A DNA stretch of 64,000 bases from Streptomyces bathyalis (lineage in GTDB: Bacteria > Actinomycetota > Actinomycetes > Streptomycetales > Streptomycetaceae): the NCBI RefSeq assembly GCF_015910445.1, contig NZ_CP048882.1:2356001-2420000 (forward strand), given 5' to 3'. Under the pieces are notes generated by a model. The model saw nothing but the letters and a program-made list of their open reading frames with translations. It made no database searches and was not told the origin of the DNA. Position 1 is the first letter of the stretch. Each line of letters opens with the position of its first letter. Made by a program: the position numbers and the translations under genes. This document shows positions 34,334-43,701 of the stretch, one piece after another.

Positions 34334-37300
34334 TCACTCGACGATCTGACGCCCCTCACTGCGGGCGGAGCAGGCACCGCGGAAGGAGCAGTGCGTGCAC
34401 TGCGAGCCGGGCGAGGGCGTGAAGCGTTCGTCGAGAACGCGTCCGGCCGCCGTCGCGAGCAACTCGCCCACCCACTCGCCCCCTTCGCCCTCACTGCCCT
34501 CCGCACCGTCGCCGTCGCCCGCCTGGGGGCCTTCGCTCAGCGCCTCCTGACGCTGCACCACGGGCAGCGAGTCGCCGCCGTCCCGTTCGGACGCCCCGAG
34601 CCGCAGGTGCACCAATTCGGCGCCGCCCGGTTCCGGGCGCTTCCCCCCGAAGAGGTGGTCGGCAGCGCCCTCGCGGACGGCCAACTGGTAGACGGCGAGC
34701 TGTGGATGGCGCGCGACCTCCTTGCCGGTCGGCTTGGAGCGCCCCGTCTTGAAGTCGACCACGTACGCGCGCCCCTGGCCGTCGCTCTCCACGCGGTCGA
34801 CGCTGCCGCGGATCCGCACCGCGTACTGACCCGCTTCCAGCGTGACGTCGAAGCCGAGTTCGCTGCCCGCGACGGTGGGCTTGTCGTCGTCGGCGTCGCC
34901 GTCCGGCGCGTGCGCCGCGTCCGCCGTCCCTTCCGGTCCCTGCGCACCGCTCCGCATCACGTGCCAGCGCAGGAACCTCTCCAGCGCCGCGCGGGCGTTC
35001 TGCTTCTCCTGACGGGACTTCCACGGCGCCTCGAACGCGAGCCCGTCCCAGACCGTCTCCAGCCGCTCCATCAGGACGGCGAGGTCCGCGGGCGTGCCAC
35101 CGGAGGCAACCTCGTCGGCGAGCACATGCAGCACGTTCCCGAAGCCCTGCGCGGCGGTGGCGGGGGCGTCGGCCTTCACCTCGCGGGCCAGGAACCACTG
35201 CAGCGCACAGGAGTTGGCCAGCTGGTCGAGCGCGCTGCCCGACAGCGTGACGGGCTGGTTCCGGTCGCGCAGCGGTGTGGCGGAACGCGTCGGCTCGTGC
35301 AGCCCCCACCAGCGGTGCGGGTGCGCCGCCGGTACGAGCGCGTGGCCCTCCTCGTCGCTCAGCCCGGCCAGCCGGGCGAGCCGTTCGGCTGCGGCTGCCC
35401 GCAACGCCGGAGAGGCCGCCGGGTCGACGGTCGTGGCACGCAGCTCCGCGACGAGCGCGGAGACCGAAAGCGGGCGCCGCGGGCGGGAGTTGACCGTCCT
35501 CGGCTCGACGCCGAGTTCGCTCAGGAACCTCGACGGCTGGTCGCCGTCGTCCGCGGGAGCCCGCACGGCGGTGACGACCAGCCGTTCCTTCGCGCGCGTC
35601 GCCGCCACGTAGAACAGCCTGCGCTCCTCCGTCAGCAGCGCTCCGGGGGACAGCGGCTCGGCGAGTCCGTCACGGCCGATGCGGTCGGGCTCCAGCAGCG
35701 AGCCGCGGCGCCGCAGATCGGGCCAGAGGCCCTCCTGCACGCCCGCCACGACGACGAGAGACCACTCCAGGCCCTTCGAGCGGTGCGCCGTCATCAGCCG
35801 CACCGCATCGGGACGTACACCCCGGCGGGTGAGCGTGTCGGCGACGATGTCCTGGGCGTCGATCTCCTCCAGGAAGTTCAAGGCGCCCCGGCCGCCGGTG
35901 CGTTCCTCGGCGCGGGCCGCCGCGTCGAACAGCGCGCACACGGCGTCCAGATCGCGGTCGGCGTTGCGCCCGGCGGCTCCGCCACGGAAGGCGGCGCGCT
36001 CAAGACGCTGCGGCCAGGGCGTGCCGTCCCACAGCTGCCACAGCGCCTCCTCCGCCGTGCCGCCGCCCGCCAGCAGCTCCCGCGCCTTGCGCAGCAGCAG
36101 ACCGAGGCGCTGCGCTCCGCGCGCGTACGCCGGGTCGTGCGCCACCAGTCGCTCCGGCTCGGCGAGTGCTTCGGTGAGCAGTACGTCGGAGGGGCGCGGC
36201 ACGCTCTCCCCCGCCGCGCGCTCCTCCTCGCGCAGGGCGCGCCCGAGCCGCCGCAGGTCGGCGGCGTCCATGCCGCCGAGCGGCGAGCCGAGCAGCGTGA
36301 GGGCGGTCGCGGTGTCGAGCCACCCGGCCGCGGGGCTGCCGCCCTCGCCCCCGTCCGGGGTGGTGCCCGTGGAGCCGCCGTCGCCCGGAGCCGGGTCCAC
36401 GTGGGCGGCCGCGTGCGCCACCGACCTCAGCGCCGTCAACAACGGTGCGACAGCGGGTTCATGGCGCAGCGGCACGTCGGCCCCGTCCACGTCCAGCGGG
36501 ACGCCCGCCGACGTCAGTGCCCGCCGCGCGGCCGGGATCGTACGGCCGCCCGCGCGGACCAGCACCGCCATCTCGCACCAGGGAACGCCCTCTTCGAGGT
36601 GCGCGCGCCGCAACAGGTCGGCGATGTTGTCGAGTTCGGCGCCCGCCGTCGGGCACGTGAACGTCTCCACCCTTCCGCCGGGACGCTGCGCCACGAGGCC
36701 GCGGTGCGCCCGTACGGCCTCCGCCGGCAGCCGCGTCAGCGGGATGCGACGGGTGATCTCACGCGTGGCCTCCATCAGCCGGCCCCCGCTGCGGCGTCCG
36801 GCACGCAGCACTCGGACCGGGGCCGGAGCGCCCGAGCGCTGCCGGAACACCTCGGGGAAGTCGAGGATGCCGTTCACGTCGGCACCGCGGAAGGTGTAGA
36901 TCGACTGGTCCGGGTCGCCGAAGACGACGAGGGTGCGGCCGCCTCCGGCCAGTGCCCTCAGCAGCCGCACCTGGGACGGATCGGTGTCCTGGTACTCGTC
37001 GACGTAGACGGCGTCGTAGCGCCGGCGCAGCTCGTCCGCGACATCTGCGCTCTCCGCCAGCAGCACGGCACGGTGCACCAGTTCCGCGTAGTCGAGCACG
37101 CCCTGCGCGTCGAGCACGTCGAGGTACTCGGCGAGGAAGCCCGCCGCGGCGGACCAGTCGGGCCGCCCGGTGCGCCGTGCGAAGTCGCCGAGTTCGTCCG
37201 GGCCGAGGCCGAGTTCCCTGCTGCGCGCGAGCACGGCCCGTACCTCGTCGGCGAAGCCGCGCGTCGTGAGGCAGGCGCGCAGCTCGTCGGGCCAGGCGAT

Positions 37301-37828
37301 GCGGCCGCGGCCCTCGGACTCCAGGGCCAGCTGCCCCTCCAGCAGTTCGCGGATGTACAGGTCCTGCTCGGGGCCGGACAGCAGCCGCAGCGGCTCGGCG
37401 AAGAGTTCGGCGTCCTGGTGCGCGCGGACGAGCGCGTAGCAGTACGAGTGGAAGGTGGTCGCCTGCGGGGCGGAGGTGTGTTCCGGGAGCCCCGACAGGC
37501 GCGCGGCCATCCGGTCGCGCAGCTCCACGGCGGCCTTGCGGCTGAAGGTGAGTACGAGGATGCGGTCGGGATCGCCTCCCGCCCGTACCCTCTGCGCTAC
37601 GGCTTCGGTGAGCGTCGTGGTCTTCCCTGTGCCGGGCCCCGCGAGCACGAGCAGCGGACCGCCGGAATGGTCAACCACTTCGCGTTGCTGTGCGTCCAAG
37701 GCAGGAGGGTCCTCGGGCTCCGGCCGCGTGCGCACCAGCCGGTACGTACCGGCGACCGGACCGTGGCCCGGGGCCGGACCGATGCCGGAGCCCGGCCGGT
37801 GCGCGTCGGACGGGATGGAGGAGCTCAC
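34334..37828 (-). CDS. adnA: AdnA-like helicase-nuclease subunit
   Basis: 1164 aa. Motor motifs: LAGPGTGKTTTLTEAV (Walker A), TFSRKAAVEL, VYVDEYQDTDPSQVRLL (II), FGDPDQSIYTFRGADV (III), LMTAHRSKGLEWSLVVVAG (V), FYVAATRAKERL (VI). The C-terminal nuclease has YVVDFKTGRSKPTGKEV and QLAVYQLAV. Cysteines in SCALQW and CTHCSFRGAC are placed like the iron-sulfur ligands of AddB-type nucleases. Start GTG at 37828, preceded by GAGGCGATCC. Together with adnB it should resect broken DNA ends. Confidence 0.9.
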   Translation of the reverse strand: MSSSIPSDAHRPGSGIGPAPGHGPVAGTYRLVRTRPEPEDPPALDAQQREVVDHSGGPLLVLAGPGTGKTTTLTEAVAQRVRAGGDPDRILVLTFSRKAAVELRDRMAARLSGLPEHTSAPQATTFHSYCYALVRAHQDAELFAEPLRLLSGPEQDLYIRELLEGQLALESEGRGRIAWPDELRACLTTRGFADEVRAVLARSRELGLGPDELGDFARRTGRPDWSAAAGFLAEYLDVLDAQGVLDYAELVHRAVLLAESADVADELRRRYDAVYVDEYQDTDPSQVRLLRALAGGGRTLVVFGDPDQSIYTFRGADVNGILDFPEVFRQRSGAPAPVRVLRAGRRSGGRLMEATREITRRIPLTRLPAEAVRAHRGLVAQRPGGRVETFTCPTAGAELDNIADLLRRAHLEEGVPWCEMAVLVRAGGRTIPAARRALTSAGVPLDVDGADVPLRHEPAVAPLLTALRSVAHAAAHVDPAPGDGGSTGTTPDGGEGGSPAAGWLDTATALTLLGSPLGGMDAADLRRLGRALREEERAAGESVPRPSDVLLTEALAEPERLVAHDPAYARGAQRLGLLLRKARELLAGGGTAEEALWQLWDGTPWPQRLERAAFRGGAAGRNADRDLDAVCALFDAAARAEERTGGRGALNFLEEIDAQDIVADTLTRRGVRPDAVRLMTAHRSKGLEWSLVVVAGVQEGLWPDLRRRGSLLEPDRIGRDGLAEPLSPGALLTEERRLFYVAATRAKERLVVTAVRAPADDGDQPSRFLSELGVEPRTVNSRPRRPLSVSALVAELRATTVDPAASPALRAAAAERLARLAGLSDEEGHALVPAAHPHRWWGLHEPTRSATPLRDRNQPVTLSGSALDQLANSCALQWFLAREVKADAPATAAQGFGNVLHVLADEVASGGTPADLAVLMERLETVWDGLAFEAPWKSRQEKQNARAALERFLRWHVMRSGAQGPEGTADAAHAPDGDADDDKPTVAGSELGFDVTLEAGQYAVRIRGSVDRVESDGQGRAYVVDFKTGRSKPTGKEVARHPQLAVYQLAVREGAADHLFGGKRPEPGGAELVHLRLGASERDGGDSLPVVQRQEALSEGPQAGDGDGAEGSEGEGGEWVGELLATAAGRVLDERFTPSPGSQCTHCSFRGACSARSEGRQIVE

Positions 37829-37989
37829 GTGGATCGCCTCGGGGAGGGTCTGTGCTGACTGGTGCAGACGCTACGCCAGCGGGCACACGGGCCGCAGCGC
37901 GGTACTCGTGTACTCCGTACGGGTGGCCAGGTACGAGCCGGGAGCGGAGATGGCGGAAGGTGGTAGCTGTGAGCAGCCGCAGTACGTGG

Positions 37990-38355
37990 TCACGTCTCGC
38001 CGTTCCACCTGGCCCGCCGCATGTCGATGCGCGGAAGGTGTCCGTCAGTGGCACGGCCCGCCTCTCGCAGCGGCGTGCCCTCCGCCCTGTAGCGCTCCAG
38101 CGCGCGCAGCTCGTTGCCGGGCAGCAGCGCGCCGTCGGCCCGTACGACACGCCACCACGGCACGGCACCTCCGTACAGCGCCATGACACGGCCCACTTGG
38201 CGGGGGCCGCCTTCTTCGAGCCATTCGGCGATGTCGCCGTAGGTCATGACGCGGCCCGGCGGGATGTGTTCGGCGGTTTCCAGAACCCGCTCCGCGTACT
38301 CGGGCAGTTCGGGCGGTCCGGGTGGTTCCGGCGGCCCCGGCTCGCTCGCATGCAT
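37990..38355 (-). CDS. Alkyltransferase-like (ATL) MGMT-family protein
   Basis: 121-aa protein with the MGMT DNA-binding fold: IPPGRVMTYGDIAEWL, GPRQVGRVMALY. The active-site PCHRV of true alkyltransferases is replaced by VPWWRVV, with Trp in place of Cys, so it cannot dealkylate. ATL proteins bind O6-alkylguanine and flag it for nucleotide excision repair. The first 20 residues are Pro/Gly-rich. It sits upstream of adnA. M. tuberculosis Rv3204 is similar in position. Confidence 0.87.
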   Translation of the reverse strand: MHASEPGPPEPPGPPELPEYAERVLETAEHIPPGRVMTYGDIAEWLEEGGPRQVGRVMALYGGAVPWWRVVRADGALLPGNELRALERYRAEGTPLREAGRATDGHLPRIDMRRARWNGET

Positions 38356-38477
38356 GCCGGCAATGGTGCCGTACGCCACCGACAGCCGCTCCGAGGCAGG
38401 GCTCTCCCGGCGTACGAGGCCACCCTGGGCGGCCGACTCCGTGCCGCGTCGTGCCACCATCGTGCGGGCGGTGACGA

Positions 38478-41400
38478 GTGATACGGGATCAGGACGGGCC
38501 GGCAGCCGGCGAGCGGAAGGGTGAGCGACCCGCCGCGGGTGCGGGTGGCGCCTCTCGCGGTGCTGCCCGCGGACGGACCGGCGGGCGCGCCGGAAGCACC
38601 GGCAGCGCCGGAAGCGCGGGGACGCACGAGCCGCACACCGCCAGGCAGTGGCACGGCCCGAACGGATCGGGCGAGGGGGAAGGGCCCATCGAATCTGGAC
38701 GACCCGAGGACGCCGGGCATCCCGGGGAGTCCCAGCAGTCCGAAGAGTCCGGGCGGTCCCGGGCCGCCGGTGAGGCCGACGGGAGACCTGCGGCCGCCGG
38801 GCGGGCGGACGCGGAGGGGACCTCCGCGGGTGCGGAGGCCGGCACGGAGGCCCGCGGCGAAGGCGACGGTGCTGCCGGCACCAGAGGCTCCGAGGGGGCC
38901 GGGGGCGCCGGGACATCCGAGCCGTCCGGCGCCGTCGACAGCGACGAACCGCTGCTCTCGGCACGCGTGCACCGCCCGTCCGACCTGCTCCGCCTGGGGC
39001 TCGGCCTGCTGGGCATCACGATCGTCCTGATCATCGCCAACTTCGCCCACGGCACCACGGCCGGCCTCGAACAGGACATCGACAAGGGCACGCAGCAGGC
39101 ACCGCCGCTGCTCATCAGCATCACCGGCCTCGCGTCGAGCATCGCGATCCTGCTCGTCCCCGTGGCGTTCGCGATCGAGCGGCTCATCAAGCGCGACGGG
39201 CTGCGCATCGCCGACGGCGTCCTCGCGGCGGTGCTGGCTCACGGCGCCTCGCTGGCCGTCGACCTGTGGGTGGCGCAGGCGGCGCCGGACTCGGTGCGCG
39301 ACGCCCTCACCAAGCAGATCACCGACAACGACCTCACCACCCCCGTGCACAGCTATCTCGCCCCGGTCATCGCCTATATGACGGCCGTGGGTATGGCGCG
39401 CAGGCCGCGCTGGCGGGTGCTGCTGTGGGCGGTGCTGCTGCTGAACGCGTTCGCCATCCTCTTCCCCGGCTACTCGACGCTGTTCTCGATCCTCGTCACC
39501 GTCCTGATCGGCTGGACGGTCGCGTACGGCACCCTGTACGCCGTCGGCACCCCGAACGTGCGCCCGACCGGGCACACCCTGCTCGCCGGGCTGCGGCGCG
39601 TCGGCTTCAACCCGGTCAGCGCCAAGCGCGTCGAGGACACGGAGTCGTTCGACGGCACCGAGTCGGGCGACCACGGCCGCCGGTACCTCGTCACGCTGGA
39701 GAACGGACCACCGATCGACGTGACCGTCGTCGACCGCGAACAGCAGGCGCACGGCTTCTTCTACCGGGTGTGGCGGCGCCTGACACTGCGGGGCATCATC
39801 CAGAACCGCAGCCTCCAGTCCCTGCGCCAGGCGCTCGAACAAGAGGCGCTCCTCGCGTACGCCGTCATCGCCGCGGGAGCCAACGCCCCGCGCCTCGTCG
39901 CCACCTCCGAGCTGGGGCCGGACGCGGTGATGCTCGTGTACGAGCACATCGACGCCCGCACCCTCGACTCCCTCCAGGACAGGGAGATCACCGACAACCT
40001 CATGCGGGCGGCCTGGCGGCAGGTCGAGGCACTCCAGTCGCGGCGCATCACGCACCGGCGTCTGGTCGGGGACGCGCTGCTTGTGGACAGCTCCGGGACG
40101 GTCTATCTGAAGGACGTGCGGGGCGGGGAGATCGCGGCCGGCGACGTCGTGCTGCGCATGGACATCGCCCAGATGATGACGACGTTCGGGCTGCGTGTCG
40201 GAGCGGAGCGCGCGGTCGCCGCCGCGGTCGACGTCCTGGGGCCCGACTCCGTCGCCGACAGCCTGCCCATGCTCCAGCCGATCGCGCTCAGCCGCCGCAC
40301 GCGCACCACGCTGCGCAGGCTCGCCAAGGAGCGTGCGCAGCGCGAACGCGAGGCCGTCATCAGCGCCTCACGTGGTGGCAAGGAGACCAGGGGCGAGGCC
40401 GGGGAGAGCACGTCGCACGCCGCCGCACAGAAGTCGGACCGCAAATCGCTGCGTGCCGAGAAGAACGCGGAGAAGCGGGCCATCGACGACGCGCTCGAGG
40501 AAGCGCGCGAGGAGGACCTGCTGGCGCAGATCCGCAAGCAGGTCCTGCTGGTCAGGCCGCAGGCACCCATAGAGCCGGCGCGTCTGGAGAGGGTCCGGCC
40601 CCGCACCCTGGTCACCTTCATCGCTGGTGCGCTGGCCGCGTACTTCCTGCTCTCGCAGCTCACGCAGGTGCAGTTCGGAGAGGTCGTCGGCGAGGCGAAC
40701 TGGGCCTGGGTGGGCGGCGCCGCGCTCTTCTCCGCGCTCACCTACTTCGCGGCGGCCATGGCGCTGCTGGGCTTCGTACCGGAGAAGGTGTCCTTCCTGC
40801 GCACCGTCGTCGCCCAGGTCGCGGGATCCTTCGTGAAGCTGGTCGCACCGCCGGCCGTCGGCGGCGTCGCGCTGAACGCACGCTTCCTGCAGAGGTCCGG
40901 GGTACGGCCGGGGCTCGCGGTGGCGAGTGTCGGCGCCTCGCAGCTCTTCGGACTGGGCAGCCACATCACGCTGCTGCTGTTCTTCGGCTATGTCACCGGG
41001 ACCGAGCACACACCGACACTCTCGCCGTCGAGGACCGTCATCGCCGGGCTCCTGGCGGCCGCCGTGCTGGTGCTGATCGTCACGGCCATCCCGGCGCTGC
41101 GCAGGTTCGTCTCCACCAGGCTTCGTTCACTCTTCGCCGGCGTCGTGCCGCGCATGCTGGACGTGGTGCAGCGCCCGCGGAAGCTCGTGACGGGCATCGG
41201 CGGGATGCTGCTGATGACGCTGCTGTTCGTGATGTGCCTGGCCGCCTGCGTGCGGGCCTTCGGCCACGAGGCGAGTTACGCGAGCATCGCGGTCGTCTTC
41301 CTCGCCGGCAACGCACTGGGATCGGCGGCACCGACGCCGGGCGGTCTCGGCGCGGTCGAGGCGGCGCTCATCGCCGGTCTGATCACGTTCGGCGTGCCGA

Positions 41401-41510
41401 AGGAGATCGCGACGCCCGCGGTGCTGCTCTTCCGGCTGCTGACGCTGTGGCTGCCGGTGGGACCGGGCTGGCTGTCGTTCTCGTATCTCACGCGGAAGGG
41501 CGCCATCTGA
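38478..41510 (+). CDS. Pseudokinase/LPG-synthase-like (YbhN) integral membrane fusion
   Basis: 1010 aa from a GTG at 38478. The first 155 residues are a disordered Gly/Ala/Glu/Arg stretch. Then come several transmembrane segments (about 165-365). A cytosolic kinase-like segment (about 385-620) has THRRLVGDALLVDSSGTVYL in the catalytic-loop position and KDVRGGE instead of DFG, so it is probably inactive. A charged linker is followed by a seven-or-more-helix YbhN/LPG-synthase transmembrane domain with APPAVGGVALNARFLQRSGV and GSAAPTPGGLGAVEAAL. It could flip or modify a lipid, with the kinase fold sensing a ligand. Divergent from the ATL gene; the terminator follows. Confidence 0.8.
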   Translation: MIRDQDGPAAGERKGERPAAGAGGASRGAARGRTGGRAGSTGSAGSAGTHEPHTARQWHGPNGSGEGEGPIESGRPEDAGHPGESQQSEESGRSRAAGEADGRPAAAGRADAEGTSAGAEAGTEARGEGDGAAGTRGSEGAGGAGTSEPSGAVDSDEPLLSARVHRPSDLLRLGLGLLGITIVLIIANFAHGTTAGLEQDIDKGTQQAPPLLISITGLASSIAILLVPVAFAIERLIKRDGLRIADGVLAAVLAHGASLAVDLWVAQAAPDSVRDALTKQITDNDLTTPVHSYLAPVIAYMTAVGMARRPRWRVLLWAVLLLNAFAILFPGYSTLFSILVTVLIGWTVAYGTLYAVGTPNVRPTGHTLLAGLRRVGFNPVSAKRVEDTESFDGTESGDHGRRYLVTLENGPPIDVTVVDREQQAHGFFYRVWRRLTLRGIIQNRSLQSLRQALEQEALLAYAVIAAGANAPRLVATSELGPDAVMLVYEHIDARTLDSLQDREITDNLMRAAWRQVEALQSRRITHRRLVGDALLVDSSGTVYLKDVRGGEIAAGDVVLRMDIAQMMTTFGLRVGAERAVAAAVDVLGPDSVADSLPMLQPIALSRRTRTTLRRLAKERAQREREAVISASRGGKETRGEAGESTSHAAAQKSDRKSLRAEKNAEKRAIDDALEEAREEDLLAQIRKQVLLVRPQAPIEPARLERVRPRTLVTFIAGALAAYFLLSQLTQVQFGEVVGEANWAWVGGAALFSALTYFAAAMALLGFVPEKVSFLRTVVAQVAGSFVKLVAPPAVGGVALNARFLQRSGVRPGLAVASVGASQLFGLGSHITLLLFFGYVTGTEHTPTLSPSRTVIAGLLAAAVLVLIVTAIPALRRFVSTRLRSLFAGVVPRMLDVVQRPRKLVTGIGGMLLMTLLFVMCLAACVRAFGHEASYASIAVVFLAGNALGSAAPTPGGLGAVEAALIAGLITFGVPKEIATPAVLLFRLLTLWLPVGPGWLSFSYLTRKGAI

Positions 41511-41544
41511 GGCACCCGGGCTGGTGGCCACCGGGGGACGCGCG

Positions 41545-41591
41545 CACGGCCGGGGCCCGGACGCGCACATTGCGTCCGGCCCCCGGCCGTG
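41545..41591. terminator. Bidirectional terminator
   Basis: Stem 41545-41564 with 41572-41591: 20 bp with one mismatch, loop GCACATT. It separates the convergent YbhN-like gene and moeZ. Confidence 0.85.
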
Positions 41592-41627
41592 GATCCGCGG
41601 TACCGCTGTTCGTACGGTGCGAGCGGC

Positions 41628-42806
41628 TCAGTACACCGGCTTGTCGGGCTCGATCTGGTTGACCCAGCCGATGACGCCACCGCCGACGTGCACGGCGTCG
41701 GAGAAGCCCGCGTCCTTGAGCACGGCGAGGACTTCCGCGGACCGGACACCCGTCTTGCAATGCAGGACGATCTTCTTGTCCTGCGGAAGGTCCTGCAGCG
41801 CGGTCCCCATCAGGAAGTCGTCCTTCGGGACGAGCCTCGCGCCGGGGATCGAGACGATCTCGTACTCGTTCGGCTCGCGCACGTCGATGACGTCGATGGA
41901 CTCGCCGTCGTCCATCCACTCCTTGAGCTGCTTGGGCGTGATCGTCGCCCCGGCGGCGGCCTCCTGCGCCTCGTCGGAGACGACGCCGCAGAACGCCTCG
42001 TAGTCGATGAGCTCCGTGACGGTCGCGTTCTCACCGCAGACGGCGCAGTCCGGGTCCTTGCGGACCTTGACCTGCCGGTAGCTCATCTCCAGGGCGTCGT
42101 AGATCATCAGGCGCCCGAGCAGCGGCTCGCCGATGCCGGCGATCACCTTGATCGCCTCGTTCACCTGGATCGAGCCGATCGAGGCGCACAGCACGCCCAG
42201 CACGCCGCCCTCGGCGCAGCTCGGCACCATGCCGGGCGGCGGGGGCTCGGGGTACAGGCAGCGGTAGCAGGGGCCGTGCTCGCTCCAGAAGACGGACGCC
42301 TGACCGTCGAAGCGGTAGATGGAACCCCACACGTACGGCTTGCCGAGAAGCACGCAGGCGTCGTTGACCAGGTAGCGGGTGGCGAAGTTGTCCGTCCCGT
42401 CGAGGATCAGGTCGTACGGGGCGAAGATGTCCATCACGTTCGAGGAGTCGAGACGCTCCTCGTGGATCTGGACGGTGGTGTGCGGGTTGATCCCCAGCAC
42501 CGTGTCCTTTGCGGACTCGGCCTTGGAACGCCCGATGTCCGACTGACTGTGGATGATCTGGCGCTGCAGGTTCGATTCGTCGACCTCGTCGAACTCCACG
42601 ATGCCGAGGGTGCCCACGCCGGCTGCGGCCAGGTACATCAGGGCGGGCGACCCGAGGCCGCCCGCACCGACGCAGAGCACCTTGGCGTTCTTCAGCCGCT
42701 TCTGCCCGTCCATCCCGACGTCGGGGATGATCAGGTGACGCGAGTACCTGCGGACCTCGTCAACGGTGAGCTCGGCAGCCGGCTCGACCAGGGGTGGCAG
42801 CGACAC
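41628..42806 (-). CDS. moeZ: Adenylyltransferase/sulfurtransferase (MoeB-rhodanese fusion)
   Basis: 392 aa. The E1-like N domain has RYSRHLIIPDVGMDGQKRL, VGAGGLGSPALMYLAAAGVG and the zinc pairs CYRC and CAVC. The C-terminal rhodanese domain has VLHCKTGVRSAEVL with the active Cys. It activates sulfur-carrier C termini (MoaD, ThiS and the CysO type) for sulfur transfer. The GTG at 42806 with GGAG upstream gives the usual VSLPPLVEPAAELT start; the frame continues 25 codons further. Counterpart of M. tuberculosis Rv3206c. Confidence 0.95.
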   Translation of the reverse strand: MSLPPLVEPAAELTVDEVRRYSRHLIIPDVGMDGQKRLKNAKVLCVGAGGLGSPALMYLAAAGVGTLGIVEFDEVDESNLQRQIIHSQSDIGRSKAESAKDTVLGINPHTTVQIHEERLDSSNVMDIFAPYDLILDGTDNFATRYLVNDACVLLGKPYVWGSIYRFDGQASVFWSEHGPCYRCLYPEPPPPGMVPSCAEGGVLGVLCASIGSIQVNEAIKVIAGIGEPLLGRLMIYDALEMSYRQVKVRKDPDCAVCGENATVTELIDYEAFCGVVSDEAQEAAAGATITPKQLKEWMDDGESIDVIDVREPNEYEIVSIPGARLVPKDDFLMGTALQDLPQDKKIVLHCKTGVRSAEVLAVLKDAGFSDAVHVGGGVIGWVNQIEPDKPVY

Positions 42807-42867
42807 GGGGACTCCGTTGGTCGGTGGAACGTACGGTTGTTCTCCCGTAACACTGCCACGCACGGTC

Positions 42868-43701
42868 TCATTCCGAGACACCCGGTCCGAGACGCGAGAC
42901 GAGCTCGTCCCAGTAGCCGGGCAGCGCCTCCCAGGGGTTCTGGCCGCGCCGGTCCGTCCTGTCGGTGAACCACACGGTGCCCGCCCCCTGCCATCGTGCG
43001 ACGCGCAGCGCCTCGTCGATGTGCATGCGCGGAACGCCGTGCACGAGGTGGCAGAAGCGCTCCGGCGGATGGTCCGCGGTCCACTCGGGGGTCTGCGACC
43101 ACCGGTAGTCGGGCCAGCAGCCGGAGAAGGTCACCAACTGGTCGGCCAGGTCCGCGTATCCGGGATGCGGATGCGTACCGTGCCCGAAGACCAGTGCCGC
43201 TCGCGGACGGGGACCCGGCTCGTACTCCCCCGCACCGGCGCGAGGGCCGACGGCGTGCCTGTCCTGGTAGCGGCGCTGCTGTGCGCACAGCGCGCGCAGG
43301 GTCGTCACCGTCCGCGCCGTCTCGGACAGTTGGGCACGCTCCGCGGGGCAGTCCGCGAGGTAGAAACCGTCCACGCCGTACCAGTCGAGGAAGCGGTGCG
43401 CGTCGGCGACCAGTTCACCGAACGACCGCGTCCCGTCCCGCATGGCGAGATGGCCGAGTACGGTCACGCGGGACTCGCGCAGCCTGGCCGCCGCAGCCAG
43501 GCAGTACGGGTCGGGCCTCGCTCCGGGACCGCCCGCCACGTCGAGCACCGCCCAGTGCAACGGCAGCCCCGGCCGGGACAGCGCCGCCCACTCGACGGGC
43601 GCGAGCATCGGGTGCGCCCAGCCCGGTACGCCGAATCCGGTGCGGCCGGTCGGCCCGGCCGGTGCGCGCACCGCTCCGCCGGGGGTCATCAGATGCGGCA
43701 T
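42868..43701 (-). CDS. Spherulin-4/GH135-like family protein
   Basis: About 277 aa. The fold is a TIM-barrel-like spherulation-specific family 4 domain: PGWAHPMLAPVEWAAL near the N terminus, ALVFGHGTHPHPGYADLADQ and HLVHGVPRMHIDEALRVARW. A candidate acid is in DWYGVDGFYLADCP. No signal peptide is seen, so it appears cytoplasmic unless the start is missed. In fungi, GH135 Sph3 cleaves galactosaminogalactan. The ATG at 43701 follows GGAGG; another at 43689 overlaps the stop of the previous gene as TGATG. Last gene of the operon 48008-42868. Confidence 0.72.
   Translation of the reverse strand: MPHLMTPGGAVRAPAGPTGRTGFGVPGWAHPMLAPVEWAALSRPGLPLHWAVLDVAGGPGARPDPYCLAAAARLRESRVTVLGHLAMRDGTRSFGELVADAHRFLDWYGVDGFYLADCPAERAQLSETARTVTTLRALCAQQRRYQDRHAVGPRAGAGEYEPGPRPRAALVFGHGTHPHPGYADLADQLVTFSGCWPDYRWSQTPEWTADHPPERFCHLVHGVPRMHIDEALRVARWQGAGTVWFTDRTDRRGQNPWEALPGYWDELVSRLGPGVSE

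Noticed and set aside
31796..37858. A 2020-codon open frame on the plus strand opposite adnB and adnA
   Set aside because: It is the reverse of two genes with full helicase motifs. Its Arg/Gly/Val-rich product lacks any motif and its codon pattern follows the opposite strand.
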